Part shown: positions 45,695 to 57,738 of the stretch, one piece after another
How positions within the stretch are numbered: position 1 is the first letter of the stretch
Layout: every line of letters begins with the position of its first letter
Source: Diadema setosum
Taxonomy: Eukaryota > Echinodermata > Echinoidea > Diadematoida > Diadematidae
DNA length: 64,000 bases
Direction of reading: 5' to 3'
Assembly: GCA_033980235.1 (NCBI GenBank)
Contig: CM067064.1
Span: forward strand, 28,149,781 to 28,213,780
Made by a program: the position numbers and the translations under genes
The notes under the pieces: model-generated
What the model was told of the DNA's origin: nothing
The model's input: the letters and a program-made list of their open reading frames with translations, nothing else
The model's database searches: none

Positions 45695-46532
45695 GTAAGT
45701 CATTTAATCGACAGCTCTTTCTAGTTCATTCTCACCCCTCTCTCTCTCTCTCTCTCTCTCTGCTCATGTGATTCCAACATTCAGAGATTAAGAGCTATAT
45801 AAACTTTCCCTCTTCCGCTCTACTCAACAATTACTCCCTCGGGATATACCTCTATATTAGAAATGACCATGAAAAAAAAAATGAAATCAAAATATTGCCA
45901 ATTTCCCCACTGCTATATTTTAATCGCACTTCGAGGAGATTTTGCAACTAGTTCGTGAAATAGATCAGTGGGCTTTGGGGGTTTTTGGGTAGGCTACCAT
46001 AAATGAACACAACATTTGGGACATGAAGATATGCAACATCCACATGGGAAAGAGAAGGTTAAGTTGGAGTAGAAATAGATACGAACTTATGCCATTTTTG
46101 ACAGGCGGTAGTCACTACTCCCCATTATGATGTCATACTAATATCTGTCTTTAGTGTGTTTGTACACCTTGTGTCTGCCACTTTTCTGACCAACTTTTAC
46201 AATCAAGCAAGTAAGAGATTATATTAGTGGCATGATGGACCAGCACTTCCATCAAGAAATAACTAGAAATTATATGAATACCACAAGGGACTTGCATCAA
46301 TATCACATTTTCTTAGGAAAAGTTCAAGTGGCATTATTGTGGACAAACAGCATGTTGGATTTTAAGTTACATAAAATAGACTAAAAAGATTTGGAAAATA
46401 AAAGCCCACAATACTAATTGAAGAGAGTGATGGTAAAAATACTTTCACAAGGCCTCATCCATGCATTTATGGAGAAATGACCAGGGAATTATTCGAAATG
46501 TACAGAGTGCATGCCTGTCATGTTTCTGCTGT
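45695..46532. other. AT-rich DNA, no gene
   Basis: TC repeat at 45739-45761; nothing else recognisable. Confidence 0.6.
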
Positions 46533-46625
46533 TTAACCCTTTAAGTGCCAGGGACTTTAGGACAGTGTGTACAATGCTCTGGGGTTTTCTGTGCCAATCA
46601 GTAACCAAAGCACACAAAAGGTTAA
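46533..46625 (+). mobile_element. 93-bp TTAA-bounded MITE-like element, family B
   Basis: Left end TTAACCCTTTAAGTGCC and right end GCACACAAAAGGTTAA are inverted near-copies with TTAA at both edges. Same size and edge type as family A, but its core (CAGGGACTTTAGG) is different. Single copy here. Confidence 0.6.
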
Positions 46626-46719
46626 ATGCTGGCAAATTTCTGAAATAAAACAGTCCATCATCAGATTGCAGCACGTCACCACTCTCTCAAAGTGGCTTGG
46701 AGTGCAGAACACTTACACA

Positions 46720-47060
46720 AAGTGGATCATTACTTGAGGGACGTGTGTAAATCGAGTTTGACAAAACTGCGTCCACTGCGTCCACTTTTTCCTTCATCAT
46801 TGCCTTGGACGTGGGCGTAAGACGACACCAGTGCACCACCAAAAGGCTCCACGCCGCGGACTCTTTCAATGCGCTATTGATCAATGTAACACGATGCTGT
46901 TTCGCAGATCTGCCCGGCTCAGATCGCCACCGTAGGGCAGATTCCTTCGCGTCGGAGGCAGATCTTCCGAGGGGTGATTAACGGCCGCCAAGCGATGCGT
47001 TGTTGTTTTCCCTGCCAACTGCAGAAAGCAACATTCACATACAGAGGTTGGCAGTGTGTG
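46720..47060. promoter_or_regulatory. CpG-rich patch with palindromes and spaced CAGAT sites
   Basis: Contains the palindromes ATTGATCAAT (46876-46885) and GCAGATCTGC (46904-46913), and CAGAT at 46905, 46920, 46938 and 46959 (gaps 15, 18 and 21). All four CAGAT fall in one frame that is open from 46890 to about 47111 without an early ATG, so an exon is possible. I recognise no domain. CACTGCGTCCACTGCGTCCAC-type tandem lies near 46768. Confidence 0.25.
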
Positions 47061-47182
47061 CGTTCTTTCATTTACCAACCCTCTTCAATGCTATGCTTTG
47101 ATCTTTGATACACGATCATTTGACTAGTTTAGTTTTAGCAGTACCGTTTCATCTTTTCCCCTAAATTTCCCTACCTTAATAA

Positions 47183-47183
<1 letters not shown>

Positions 47184-47214
<31 letters not shown>

Positions 47215-47360
47215 ATTACATTTGTAATGCGCTTAATACAATGTTTCTAAGCACACAGGGAAGAGACGAAAGGAAAGATGAAAAATGAGGGAAAACAGAC
47301 AGGTCAAAACATAAGTCAGAAATGAATAAAAGAATAATAAATAATAAATACAAGAGAAGA
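47184..47360 (+). repeat. AAT microsatellite and adjoining dispersed repeat end
   Basis: AAT units (47184-47213) join TACATTTGTAATGCGCTT and AATACAATGTTTCTAAGC. I associate an AAT run next to TACATTTRTAnnGCGC with the tail of a widespread marine-invertebrate retroposon. The boundary on the right is unclear. Confidence 0.55.
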
Positions 47361-48050
47361 AACCCTTGTTCATGATACTTAAGAGAGTGTTTGAAGAAAG
47401 ATATAGTTTATCATAACTACATGTAGCATAAATCTCCTGCAGTTAACCTTTATCCCCACAAAGTCACATCATCTTCACAGACTTTGTATACAATTCACAA
47501 GTTATCTGTAAATAATAAGTCAGGACATCAGAATCATTGTCACAGCCAGCGTTTATACCATGAAATCTTACAATTACTGCAAAACATCCTAAAGATTTTA
47601 ATCCAAACATACAGAAATAAATGAAAAATTTCTCCCCCTCTCTCATGGTTAGACCTACAATAGATACTGTCTGTCACATTATGGCACGACAAAAAAAAAA
47701 AAAGTTCCTTCACATGAAAATTCCCGAGAAGGCCAAAACCTATTAGAGTACAGAGATAGCGGATGCAGATTACGTGACACGAATATGGTATTGAGCTGAT
47801 ACTGATTAAATCCTCGTACAATACCACGTCCTTACATTATTCACATGCATTGTATCACTGCAGGTCTCTGCCTATTGTTATCAATCCATGCATGGTGTCT
47901 GTTTTCAATGCTTTGCAAGGACATTAATATCTATTACTCTCTTTTGTCTCTTTGCATGATGTACTTGTACTACTCCCCCTTCAAACACATCTCTGTACAA
48001 ATCATCTGTGTCAGTCAGTAGTAGGTATATCCCCCCCCCTCAATCTCTCC
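47361..48050. other. AT-rich DNA, no gene
   Basis: Nothing recognisable; a 9-base C run at 48031-48039. Confidence 0.6.
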
Positions 48051-48440
48051 CTCTGTGAAGTGCTATAACGTAACGGTGACGTATCTGAGCATCCTCTTTT
48101 TGTTTTGCTTTTTTTATTTCCTTTCCCTGACTCGTTAAATGCGGCCAAATCTCAATGTGCCCGTTTCTGCCTGACAGCAATCTGCCTTTTTCCCCGCATC
48201 GTGTCGCTACACGTGCTAGTACCGGGCGCAACCTCAGGGGGAGCTTCCGCAAATTAAATAAATGTCTCCGTGGCCACTGTCAGGACTCTTCCCGCCCGCT
48301 CAGAAATTTATAAACTCGGCGATGACCGTGTAAACTGGATTTCCGACGGATTTATTTCCTCCCTGCGAGGAGTGAAATCCATCTTGCAAACTCCCGTCGA
48401 CCTCGTCTCACCCCCCTCTGCGTGATCTCCTACCACCTAT
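48051..48440. promoter_or_regulatory. CpG-rich patch with Cdx/Hox-like sites
   Basis: Contains CTACACGTGCTAG (about 48208), AAATTTATAAACTCGGCG (about 48304), GGATTTATTTCC (about 48348) and several CpG. The TTTATAAA string could serve as a TATA element or a Cdx/Hox site. The minus frame 48040-48252 is basic and anonymous. Confidence 0.25.
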
Positions 48441-49627
48441 ATTGCCAGGTTTAGCCCGGAGTTCTCATTTTGTGCACAGCCCCTAGCAATAACAACAGCA
48501 ACAAATGTGAGAATACTTACTCTCTGTCCAAAAGATTCTCTTTTCTGTGACATACACACACAGAGAAAAGACAAGGTTTGTATACATGTGCTAATTTTCA
48601 GAACAAGAAGCGCCCCTAAGACAGTTAAGATTGGAGCTGCCACCCTCCCCTCTTTTTTTTTTTTTTTTTATTAGGTTATAGGGCTCTTGCAGTTTGTACT
48701 TCTATAATCTAGTTTTTGCTGGAAACCTTATTAGTAATACTAAACAGGTGCAATTACAAACCCTCTCTGTTTTGTTTAAAAGAACGTTTTGAAGTCTACA
48801 CCTCCATGTATGTCTGACTTACTTTCTATCTGCAGTAATCCTGTGTGTTCTTCTGTAAATCCCTTGAAACAAAGTTTACATTACCATTTACACATCGCAC
48901 TTGAAAATCACAATGGCTTTCAAAACAAATAATTTCGAACTTAAGGCTTGAGAATTTCTGCATTTGAAACTAACAATAGAAGAGTTGTGTCAAGTGTGTA
49001 AAAAGGGCTAAAATCAAATATCATGATATGAAATTATCAAAATTGTCTGGATTTCCACTTTTAGGAAGTTGTTGAGTTTTACAATTTTCTGTCTCCATGA
49101 ATCAGTGACGTCGAACACAACCTTACTACGCAACTTAACAAAAAGGCTGTGATGTCATTGACAGAGAACTTTTCCACTGAATAGAACAGATGTCACAATT
49201 TGGATCAATAATGCAACTCCAACAACGCCTTCTCCCCTTAAAAGTAATAATTGCTCAGATATGTAATGCAAAGAAAATACATTTATGCATTCTGTATCAA
49301 TTCAGTTAGAAGAAAAAACAGGAAATAAAGATTTGTGCCTAAGTCAGGTGCAAAGCTGTGTAGTGATGACATCATTACAACACTACATTTGTAGATACAA
49401 TTGCAGATGATCACTGGAGTATATGAAGACATATTGTCTGGATGCACACGTCTGTCTTTCTCTCTCTTCCAGTGAAAACATATGTCTGCCAATATTTATA
49501 TCCCATTATATTTCATTTAGCAGCTGCAGAGTCCAAACCAAGGCGAGACAAAAAAAAAAAAAAAAATGCAGCACGTGACGGACAAGTCTCATGTGGACAG
49601 TCCACCAGAAGTCGCTGTCGTGTGCTC
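48441..49627. other. AT-rich DNA, no gene
   Basis: T run at 48652-48669; nothing else recognisable. Confidence 0.6.
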
Positions 49628-50018
49628 TTAAAGGGACTGTACAGTACTGGTTGAGGTAGGGATTCATGTTTTGAACACACCTAAGTGAGATAATGAAAAA
49701 CCTCTTATGAAATATGAAAAAGCATGTAATTTTAAGAAGGATTCAACATTTTTTTGATGAAAATTGGTTTTCAAATGGCTGAGATATCCAAAAAAGTGCT
49801 AATAATAAAAGGCGACATGCCCCAACTTTATTAGGATCTCTTTGATTCACCTTGTTTTTGGATATCTCAGCCATTTCAAAACTGATTTTCATCGAATGAA
49901 CTTTTGATACCCCTTAGAACTGCATGCTCTTTGACATCTCATAGAGTGGTTTCTGAATATCTCGCAAAATGTTAAAAGCTAAATCTACACCTCGACCAGA
50001 ACTGTACACACCCTTTAA
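49628..50018 (+). mobile_element. 391-bp foldback MITE, family C copy 1
   Basis: Bounded by TTAA on both sides (49628-49631, 50015-50018) with ends AGGGACTGTACAGTACTGG and CCAGAACTGTACACACCCT in inverse. The two halves are near-complementary along almost their full length (for example TTTGATGAAAATTGG pairs with TGATTTTCATCGAATG), so the element is a single hairpin of about 190-bp arms. Non-coding; piggyBac-type TTAA target. Copies at 57739 and 62340. Confidence 0.88.
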
Positions 50019-50740
50019 AGGGATTTTTGTTAACCCACTGCTGCATTACCATGATTACCTCTAGAATTATATATATGGTAATTAGTCCAGTCTTACGCGC
50101 CGGGGGGGGGGGGGGGGGGGGAAATGACCCTTAAAAGTACATCTACGTCATCCAATGGGAGTCCGATGCATGAAATCAACTTGAAACCACAGGCGGGGAA
50201 CTCGCATCTTTGCTGACGTCACACTGATGTCAAACTACACTGTAGCTTGTTTGTTTGTTTCTCTGTGTTTTTGCTCATGGAGGACAAAACACAGGAAGAA
50301 ATAAAAACACTGACCACAAGACAAGGACATGGAGTGCATCTATACTCTTCAACTTCTACTAAGGGGACTGCCAATATTGTAATATATTAGACATAGAAGT
50401 GAAACTTTTTTAGATTTGTAGATCACGAGTTACCATATACAGTCCTTGAGTCTGACAGAACATGCAAATTATAATTGCATACTAAAGGCTAGAATCAGAA
50501 GGTGATGGGAAGTCAGTGACAGAAGAGAGTATCTCTGAATGTGGAGAGAGAGCTACCAGATTACAACATTTTTCCTCTAGACAGTAGAGTCCTTTTGGAA
50601 GAATCCAAGATTCGAAACTACCGTAGTTGAACTTCTTCACCCAAAGGACCACAACCTCTTAGATCCTTAATCAAATCAAGCATTAGATGTTCAGCAGAGG
50701 GGCTCACTCATGCTACATCTAGCGATGCAGTTGACAGGAA
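50019..50740. other. AT-rich DNA with 20-base G run; CRE-like site
   Basis: G run at 50102-50121; perfect TGACGTCA at 50214-50221. No gene. Confidence 0.65.
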
Positions 50741-51010
50741 TTAGAACAGAGCGTGAAGATGGTGCACTGTGCCCGACTGCAGCAGACGATTGCCCGGAGT
50801 CGCGGCACATTGAGGGTTAAAGGGGCGATCCCCTCTCAAGATGAGATGGGTCGAGATGAGAGGACGGAGCGTCGGCCCTGTCCCCATTACCATGCCCTAT
50901 AGATTTAGGTTATTGTGACGCACATGCACCGGCCTCTTACGCCGTTCCAACATCTGATAGGACTCCCAGGCGGTGCAGTAATGTCACCATCGATGAGAGG
51001 TGACCGCTGA
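50741..51010. promoter_or_regulatory. CpG-rich patch
   Basis: Dense unique sequence with GACTGCAGCAGACG, TGAGATGGGTCGAGATGAG (a short internal repeat near 50840) and CCATTACCATGCCC. Minus frame 50905-51153 anonymous. Confidence 0.2.
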
Positions 51011-51690
51011 AATTTTAAAGGGCAACGTCCGTCCAGATGCCCTCTTTGCAGAATGTGCAGGCTTGAAATCTCTGTATGAATCTTTAGCTCATAGCTCCAC
51101 TTTCCCAAGAGATGTTTGCTATCACTCACGCGTGAAATACTTGATGCTGTCATGGCAACATAGACCCATTTTCATGCAAAAATTCTTACAACTGAAATGG
51201 TAGAACCGAATCATCTGCTAGAGAAGCACAAGTTTGAAAAAAATTGACTATGAAAATTAGATCCAATCAAGCAAGTAACTTTAAAACACCTTGGTAACAT
51301 GCCTCATAAAAAACAATAAGTTTTGACCTATAAAGCAGTTTCCTAAGCTTTGAACTTCATAACAGGAAGAAATCAAACTGCCAAAACTCTTAACTTGTTA
51401 CCACATACAAATATCTTATTTTTCAGCCGAAACATGTCATTTTTCAAGTTTTCTCAACAGTGTTTTACGGTGATCTGATGACAGGTCACCTAACCATTGT
51501 ACATACTGTCTACTGAGAAGCAGAAAGGCACCATAGCTCCATTTGACAGCATTAATACTCCATTCTTCCTCATCTGACAAAACCAATGCGTCAAACACGA
51601 ATGATAAAATTGGCATTGTTTTTTTTTAGCTTCTTACAGAGAGATGGTGAAAATTTGCAGATACACCACAAATTCACATCTTTTCTAAGG
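51011..51690. other. AT-rich DNA, no gene
   Basis: Nothing recognisable. Confidence 0.6.
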
Positions 51691-51699
51691 AATGTGTGA

Positions 51700-52350
51700 T
51701 AAAATTAGCACTGACAAAAATAAGTGATGCATTTACTTACTTCACAACAGGACAATCGGTCCATTGGTTGCCACGGAGATTTACGATGCAGCTATCCCAA
51801 TTTGAATCTCTCCAGCTGGTTCTAATAAAAGAAGCCAATTGTCTTTTGCACACCGCACGGGAAATCCTGTCAGAGTCTCGTTATAACAAATCCAGCGGAT
51901 TTTCAAAAAACTTGTCCAGCGACGACAAGAAATTGTTACAATCTGTATGAATGAAGAGCCTTCAATGACACCCAGGAGCAAAGTAGTTGGTTGACTGTAT
52001 CATCTCGAGGAACGATCAAAGATGGTGTGTGAACATTAACTGTTCTGCTGGTCTACCTTGATTGAAACTGTTTATACTGCCCCAACAAAACGTCTTCCCT
52101 GGTGTCTGGGGAAGCCGAAGCACGTCTGGGGGTGGGTGTATATTTTGGTAGTGGAACCTCCTCCGTTGAGAGCTTCCGCAACTGGACACGCCGTCAGAGA
52201 GCCTTTGCTGATTTACAGGAGTCCGCCCGACGATCAAAGCTCCGGCCGGCGGAGAGGATCGCGCTTGGGTCTTGCGAGGGAGAGTGTTGCGTTGCACGAG
52301 GGAGCGATCCTGTTTCGAAAACATAAACAAACGTAATGTGAAGCTTGTTT
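51700..52350. promoter_or_regulatory. two CpG-richer blocks, multi-frame open
   Basis: Blocks 51755-51925 and 52095-52320. The second is the more CpG-dense and stays open in two plus frames (52058-52336, 52102-52326) and two minus frames (52016-52444, 52194-52403). That is typical of GC-rich non-coding DNA, but would also suit a short exon. No peptide is recognisable. CGGCCGGCGGAG near 52241 is the densest part. Confidence 0.22.
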
Positions 52351-53240
52351 CTCTGATCCGTGACTGGAAAGATGTTGATGCACTCTTGAGTGTCATCATG
52401 CAAATGAAATGTACAGCTTTCTTTTCTTTTCCTTCTCTAAGCAAAGATCCATTTTCAGTTTCTTGACAGCGGAATTCTAGGAGGCTGGTATATGGCAGTC
52501 AATGACAAACTGTCATGCGATTTTCTTGGGTTTACTGGCGACAAGTAACAGTAGCATGGGTTTTCTCTTTTTGGGGGTGGGGCTAGGAGTATCTACACAA
52601 ATACAAACTTGCCGGAGCTGCGTCTTTCTGTGTCAATGTTTCATAAGGCATACAGCTAAAACACATTCTTATTTGCAACTAGCATGTGCATACACATATC
52701 TCTGTTCACAATCTATATCTATGGGTTATAAATGTCCATGTATCACCTGTACCTCGGTAACAAGGTTGTAAAAAGTAGAAGCACATACAAGTCTTCAACA
52801 AAATGTCACATTGTTCACATACTGTAGGACTGTATATGCAATAGACGTTTTTTTGTTTTTTTTTCATGAAATTCATACGTTTTTCTTCTCTCACAGTGTC
52901 AAGAGCCATAAAGGGAATGTGTATGATTCTTTGGCAGTCAGCCAAGTCGACCACTTCTTAAAACCCCGCTCGCTCCAAGCTATAATTACGGTCTCTCCAC
53001 CGGGAATGTGTTGGTCCTACTTTCGAAATGCTCCTCCTGTCCCCTTCAGTCCATCTCTTATCTCCTCCCACCCTACATTTTTTTTTTTCACAGTGAAGAA
53101 AAAAAAACCTGTTTGTCCGACAGCACTCGCTTTCATTCATACAGATAATTCTCCCCATAGACACAACCAATACTTGTATAAAAAAGACCCATCATTTTTA
53201 GACACTTATCATAATGAAGAGATGAAAATTCACATTTGAA
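52351..53240. other. unique DNA, no gene
   Basis: Overlapping frames at 52811-53239 (+) are anonymous; T and A runs near 53079-53108. Confidence 0.55.
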
Positions 53241-53420
53241 TGAAGTCTATAAATATCGCCTCCTCCCTGCCTTCTTCATCCCAACATGTTGAGGAAGCCA
53301 TTTCCTCAACGTGTTGCCAAAAATCGTCCGCTCATCACAGGCCCGGAAGAAAAGGCCAATATAAACAGCCACAGAGCAGATTGAGAGCATTATGTTCTCG
53401 GGGGCATAATATTGGCGTAC
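53241..53420. promoter_or_regulatory. small GC-richer patch
   Basis: Contains the inverted strings GAGGAAGCCATTTCCTC (53291-53307) and nearby CAACATGTTGAGG/CCTCAACGTGTTG, forming a local dyad over 53281-53318. No gene recognised. Confidence 0.2.
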
Positions 53421-53905
53421 AAAGAGGATGGAAGGCTAATTTTGAGTAGCCATGGGGGGTTTCTACTGCAGATCATTCCGAAGGACACATCCTACCTACG
53501 TAGGAACCTGAAAATATCACAGCCCGTCACCCTCCCCCAACTGTATCGAGAAAAAACAGCACTGTTATTCATGCACCAGGTGCTTTGAGGAATATTTTGG
53601 GGATAATTTCTCCCCCTCTTCAATGAGCAGTTTTCAGAATTAATATGGTACAGCTGAAAGCTTTCACCTTATAGGCCATGGAGCCCTTAATAGAAAATGT
53701 ATGGAAATAATTTGTCCGCAGTGACTTAAGGAAGTTTGTTGGGTAATTGTTCCCTAACTACCAAACATTCATTATATACTGTATGCCCCATATATTTGAA
53801 TAATGAATCTAATTTTCTTGTGAATCTTGACTTCAAAACATTTCAGTGAGTATGGCTATAGATAAAGAAATGTAGCTGTGCATGTTGCATTTATACAGGC
53901 CTTGA
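53421..53905. other. AT-rich DNA, no gene
   Basis: Nothing recognisable. Confidence 0.6.
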
Positions 53906-53917
53906 CAATAGATTTCG

Positions 53918-53970
53918 GGCCACCATTTTTACAGAAAACATGATTTGGTGGCCCAATTGGGCCACTAAAA
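53918..53970. repeat. nested inverted repeats around an 18-bp palindrome
   Basis: GTGGCCCAATTGGGCCAC (53948-53965) is a perfect palindrome. Its left half also pairs with GGGCCACCA at 53918-53926 through TGGTGGCCC at 53946-53954, so two alternative hairpins are possible. May be the end of an unrecognised foldback element. Confidence 0.7.
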
Positions 53971-54197
53971 ATTTGTGAGTGTGTAGATTGTTTTTATGTG
54001 TTCCTCGCTCAAAAAAGGGGAGAATAACTTGCGGGTCAGTCCATTATGACTGCACGCATTTCAGCAGGAAAATTTGGGGCCAGAAATACCATAGTATTTT
54101 GTGAATGCAAACGACACCAACTGAAATAGTGCAGTATCTATTTATTACCATCATGGTATATCGCCAATGAGAATGGTGACAACAAATTTCTGTGGTA

Positions 54198-54292
54198 TTA
54201 AAACTCCTTGAGGACGGACTGATTTCGCTACAACATGCATTTCCCATAGACACCTGCCCAATTGTACTCGGGACTCGTCCTCAACGGGTTAA
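54198..54292 (-). mobile_element. short TTAA-bounded MITE, family A copy 5, inverted
   Basis: On the minus strand it reads TTAACCCGTTGAGGACGAG, then CCGAGTACAATTGGGCAGG and TGTCTATGGGAAATGC, ending in a decayed TTTTAA end. Opposite orientation to the other four copies. Confidence 0.88.
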
Positions 54293-54807
54293 TATCACAG
54301 TCATTCTTGTGAGAATGCGCCTTTTGATAAAACTTTCACCAGTCTGCCAAACTGATTCTGCCCAATGTACCAAACCCAACCTGAACATCATGTGGAATCT
54401 CATTCTATGGGTAATCGGGGAACACCTCAGACATCACTGCAGAAAGAGAGCCATTGAAGGGGTGCTTCCAGAAAACATCCTTTAGAGGCATGATCAAATA
54501 TATTCTGATCTGACATGTACCTCAATTCCATCCTGATGATAAAGGATGCCCTATGATGCAGTTTGGTAGAAATTGGAGGAAGGGGGTCATCATTTTTTAA
54601 GTTTAGAGCGCAAAAGAATCTGAGAGATGGGACCTGATGTGATTATTCCATCAACTTATTGCATAAATATGAATTTTGGACCAGTAGATTGATCTCGGAG
54701 AAAAGGATTCAATACTTGACTTCTGCCATCCATTGCTTGAGTTTATTTTAGATTGGTCTATCTTATTTTCATACAAAGATAAACATCTTCCACACAGAGT
54801 GATATAC
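54293..54807. other. AT-rich DNA, no gene
   Basis: Nothing recognisable. Confidence 0.6.
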
Positions 54808-54808
54808 A

Positions 54809-54845
<37 letters not shown>
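54808..54845. repeat. GATA/GA microsatellite
   Basis: Three GATA units then GA dinucleotides to 54845. Confidence 0.95.
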
Positions 54846-55176
54846 TATATGGATATTGAAAACATATCAAGATATTGAAGGATAATTCTGGTTACTATAG
54901 CAACCAAACTATCATTCATTTCTTTCTATCTCTCTTTACTTCCTGACATTGATATGATGTAATCTCAGGAATTTGCCAGAGAGAGCAAGAAAGAGAGAGT
55001 GAGAGAGGGAGAGATAGAGCCTGTGAGTGGAAAAGAACGGTACAAGGTGAGAATTAGGGGTGGATGGTGATTTTTGATGACGCAAACACCACATTGCGGC
55101 CGAAAAAGCATTCTCTCGAGGCCAGTTTGTCTCTTGGCAACGTCTATTTGCAAGCCCACCTATCTACCTCTCTTGT
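54846..55176. other. unique DNA; X-box-like site
   Basis: GTTACTATAGCAAC (54891-54904) is a degenerate X-box-like dyad. GA-rich at 54977-55018. A small CpG-richer block at 55075-55160. Confidence 0.55.
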
Positions 55177-55229
55177 GCGCTAACCATTTTATACACCTCT
55201 ATTGAGCGCTAACAATTTTATACACCTCA
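55177..55229 (+). repeat. 29-bp imperfect tandem duplication
   Basis: GCGCTAACCATTTTATACAC at 55177 recurs as GCGCTAACAATTTTATACAC at 55206. Confidence 0.9.
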
Positions 55230-55309
55230 GATTAAAAAGAGAGAGAGGGAAAAAAAAACCACACACACATATAAACAAACAGATATCCAAAGCACCAGAA
55301 TTTAATTAT

Positions 55310-55500
55310 TAAAATGCTCCACACGAAGCATGTCATCACTTTCCACGCACTCGTCACGGCAACAAGAACGCCAGACTCGAATAGTCTGCTCCGACGCAGA
55401 CTCGACAGCGATGAGATTCTCTATGCGGACACCTGCCGGCTAGAGCGAGGGCAGCAGACTACCACGTGCAAGAGGGGAAACAAGCTTGGATTTGGTGGTC
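55310..55500. promoter_or_regulatory. CpG-richer patch
   Basis: Contains ACTCGTCACGGCAACAAG (about 55349) and several CpG. Plus frame 55314-55526 (70 codons, Arg/Leu-rich) starts with ATG but has no recognisable domain. Confidence 0.2.
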
Positions 55501-55807
55501 TTATCTTTTCATCAGTCTTGTTTTGATACAACGTAGCTTGGTAATGTGTCTTTGTGTGCATGTAGCAAATGTCATTAACATTTTTCTAAATCTATTTTTC
55601 TCCTTTTCTATCACATCCACATCTACATGATTGTGCTTGATCATATTGAATTAGCATACATGAGGCATTTTTGTTTTTGTGTGCAGTGGTTATATCAGCT
55701 GAATAATTTTTGTCAGCATGTACCCAAATGAGATGCATCTATTCAAAATTGCATAGCTCCTATGATTTTACACTGAATGAAATCCGAATACAGACCATGG
55801 ACAGAAA
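55501..55807. other. AT-rich DNA, no gene
   Basis: Nothing recognisable. Confidence 0.6.
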
Positions 55808-55822
55808 GTGTGCATGTGTGTT

Positions 55823-55888
<66 letters not shown>
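55808..55888. repeat. TG microsatellite, about 80 bp
   Basis: TG dinucleotides with two TTTG interruptions, then a perfect run. The longest TG array in the window. Confidence 0.97.
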
Positions 55889-55890
<2 letters not shown>

Positions 55891-56560
55891 ATTTGTAGTA
55901 TGTACATGCATTTGGCATTCTACTGCTTCATGTTGTAGGGCATATTCACACAGCTGGCAAAATGATCAAATATAGGAAAAACCCTGGGGCATAAAAGCTG
56001 TGCAAAAAAAAAGAGAGAAAAAAAATGTGAAAAACTAACCTGAAAGTGACATTCATGCACTAAGAATGTCCTCTGTACATAAAAGTCTCAGCCCTTTTCG
56101 ATTCCAAGGATTTACTGATATATCAATGATACTTAACTTTAATACTGTAAATGAAATTCAAAGTTTACACTGTTCCATTGCAAATGACTTTGTGTATCAA
56201 ACTATTAGAATCCAGTGTCTTATGTGCACATTCAAAAGTAAGTTTGCATTATGTACTTTTCCACTGGATGTATTTGATATTATGGAGGTTAATAGAAACA
56301 GAGTGATCACATGCACACACATCCAAAGAAACTAACTTGGCATAAAAACGCAGGACTTGCGAATCCTCTTTATCATTTCTGAAAGGACATATTTCACACT
56401 TCACAATACATTTCACAAAATGAAAAATGAGAAATATCTCTGTACAGCAGCATGAGTGGAATCATCCAAAATGAAACACGAACGAAACACAAACACTCTT
56501 GGTGAGAAAAAAAAAATTAATCGATTTTCTCCAACACTTTCACTGCTGTCAGCCCGTAAA
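55889..56560. other. AT-rich DNA, no gene
   Basis: Nothing recognisable. Confidence 0.6.
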
Positions 56561-56920
56561 ATTAAGGCACTGATCAATGGCCCTTCACACCAGTTTTGTT
56601 GCAGAACGACAGTGCTTTGCCGCTTTGCAAACTATCTGATCGTGTTCCCCGATACACACTTTTGGATCCCACTAGGCCACTCCGCGCGAAATCATCCCAC
56701 TAACAAAAACCCGACACTCAGAACACGATACGCAGCTTTCAAGCACTGACGAGCGGGGACGGAGAGCCCACTCTCGTTCTGGCCCTCGAGATACGAGTGC
56801 CCCCTTCTGTTTTTCCTTACGCCCTTAAACGGTGTTTCCTTACCACCGCAGGGTCTCAACTGTCATCCAAACTTCCTCCTGGCGGATGCAGGAACTGCCG
56901 CAGAATATACCGAACTAGTC
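56561..56920. promoter_or_regulatory. CpG-richer patch
   Basis: GC-richer from 56600 to 56900, including CCACTCCGCGCGAAATC (about 56679) and ACTGACGAGCGGGGACGG (about 56745). Frames crossing it are anonymous. Confidence 0.2.
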
Positions 56921-57738
56921 TCAAAAAAAAAAAAATCAATAACAAACAGTCTGTCAATAACACATGGCGCAAACTAACCTCGTTCCCTGCGACACTTTGC
57001 TGTATTTTTGGAACTAAAAGCTTGTTGTTTTTCAAGATATTCAAGGACGTGTAATTGATTTTCTTTTCATTACACAACTGATGGAAAATCAGGAAAAAAA
57101 CCAACATGATTATGTCCAAACTCTGATAGTATTTGTGAATGGAAGCAAGGAACTGAACAAGTGTCAAAGGAAAGAAAGAGATCATTAAAAAAAAAAAACC
57201 TACTCCCTTGGCATTATAACACATGAACAACGAAGACAAAAGAGCATAGCAAATTTCTTGAAAAAAAAAAGAAGATAAACTGTCCATAATAAAGGGACTT
57301 CAAGTTTAAACAGAAAGATACAATGATCGAAACCTGCACAAAAACACTTTGGGGTCAACGCACCCACAAGTGACATTTCTGTGGCAATAAGCACCTGATG
57401 CAAATGTAACAAAGTGGGGAAATTCCCAAATCCACCGTACTTTTGGTGACATGATTCTTTTGACTATTAACACTTTCACTGAACTGTAGCATGAACAACT
57501 AGTGACTTGATACATCTCTAAAACTGTCCTCCTTTCTTTGTTTTTGTTTGGGTTAGATGAAAACTGTGTAGGATGTTCTGGCCTACTTAACTACAAAACT
57601 TAATGTACACACAGATGCTGTGATGTGCAATGCTTTACAGCATCAGAAACAACACCATTTTCTCTATGAGCAGCGGAACACCAAAAGATAAAATGCAGCA
57701 CTTCTCTGAATGGTTAAACCGTATCAAATATTGCTCCC
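56921..57738. other. AT-rich DNA, no gene
   Basis: A runs near 56922 and 57187; Phe/Leu-rich minus frame over them is an artefact. Confidence 0.6.
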
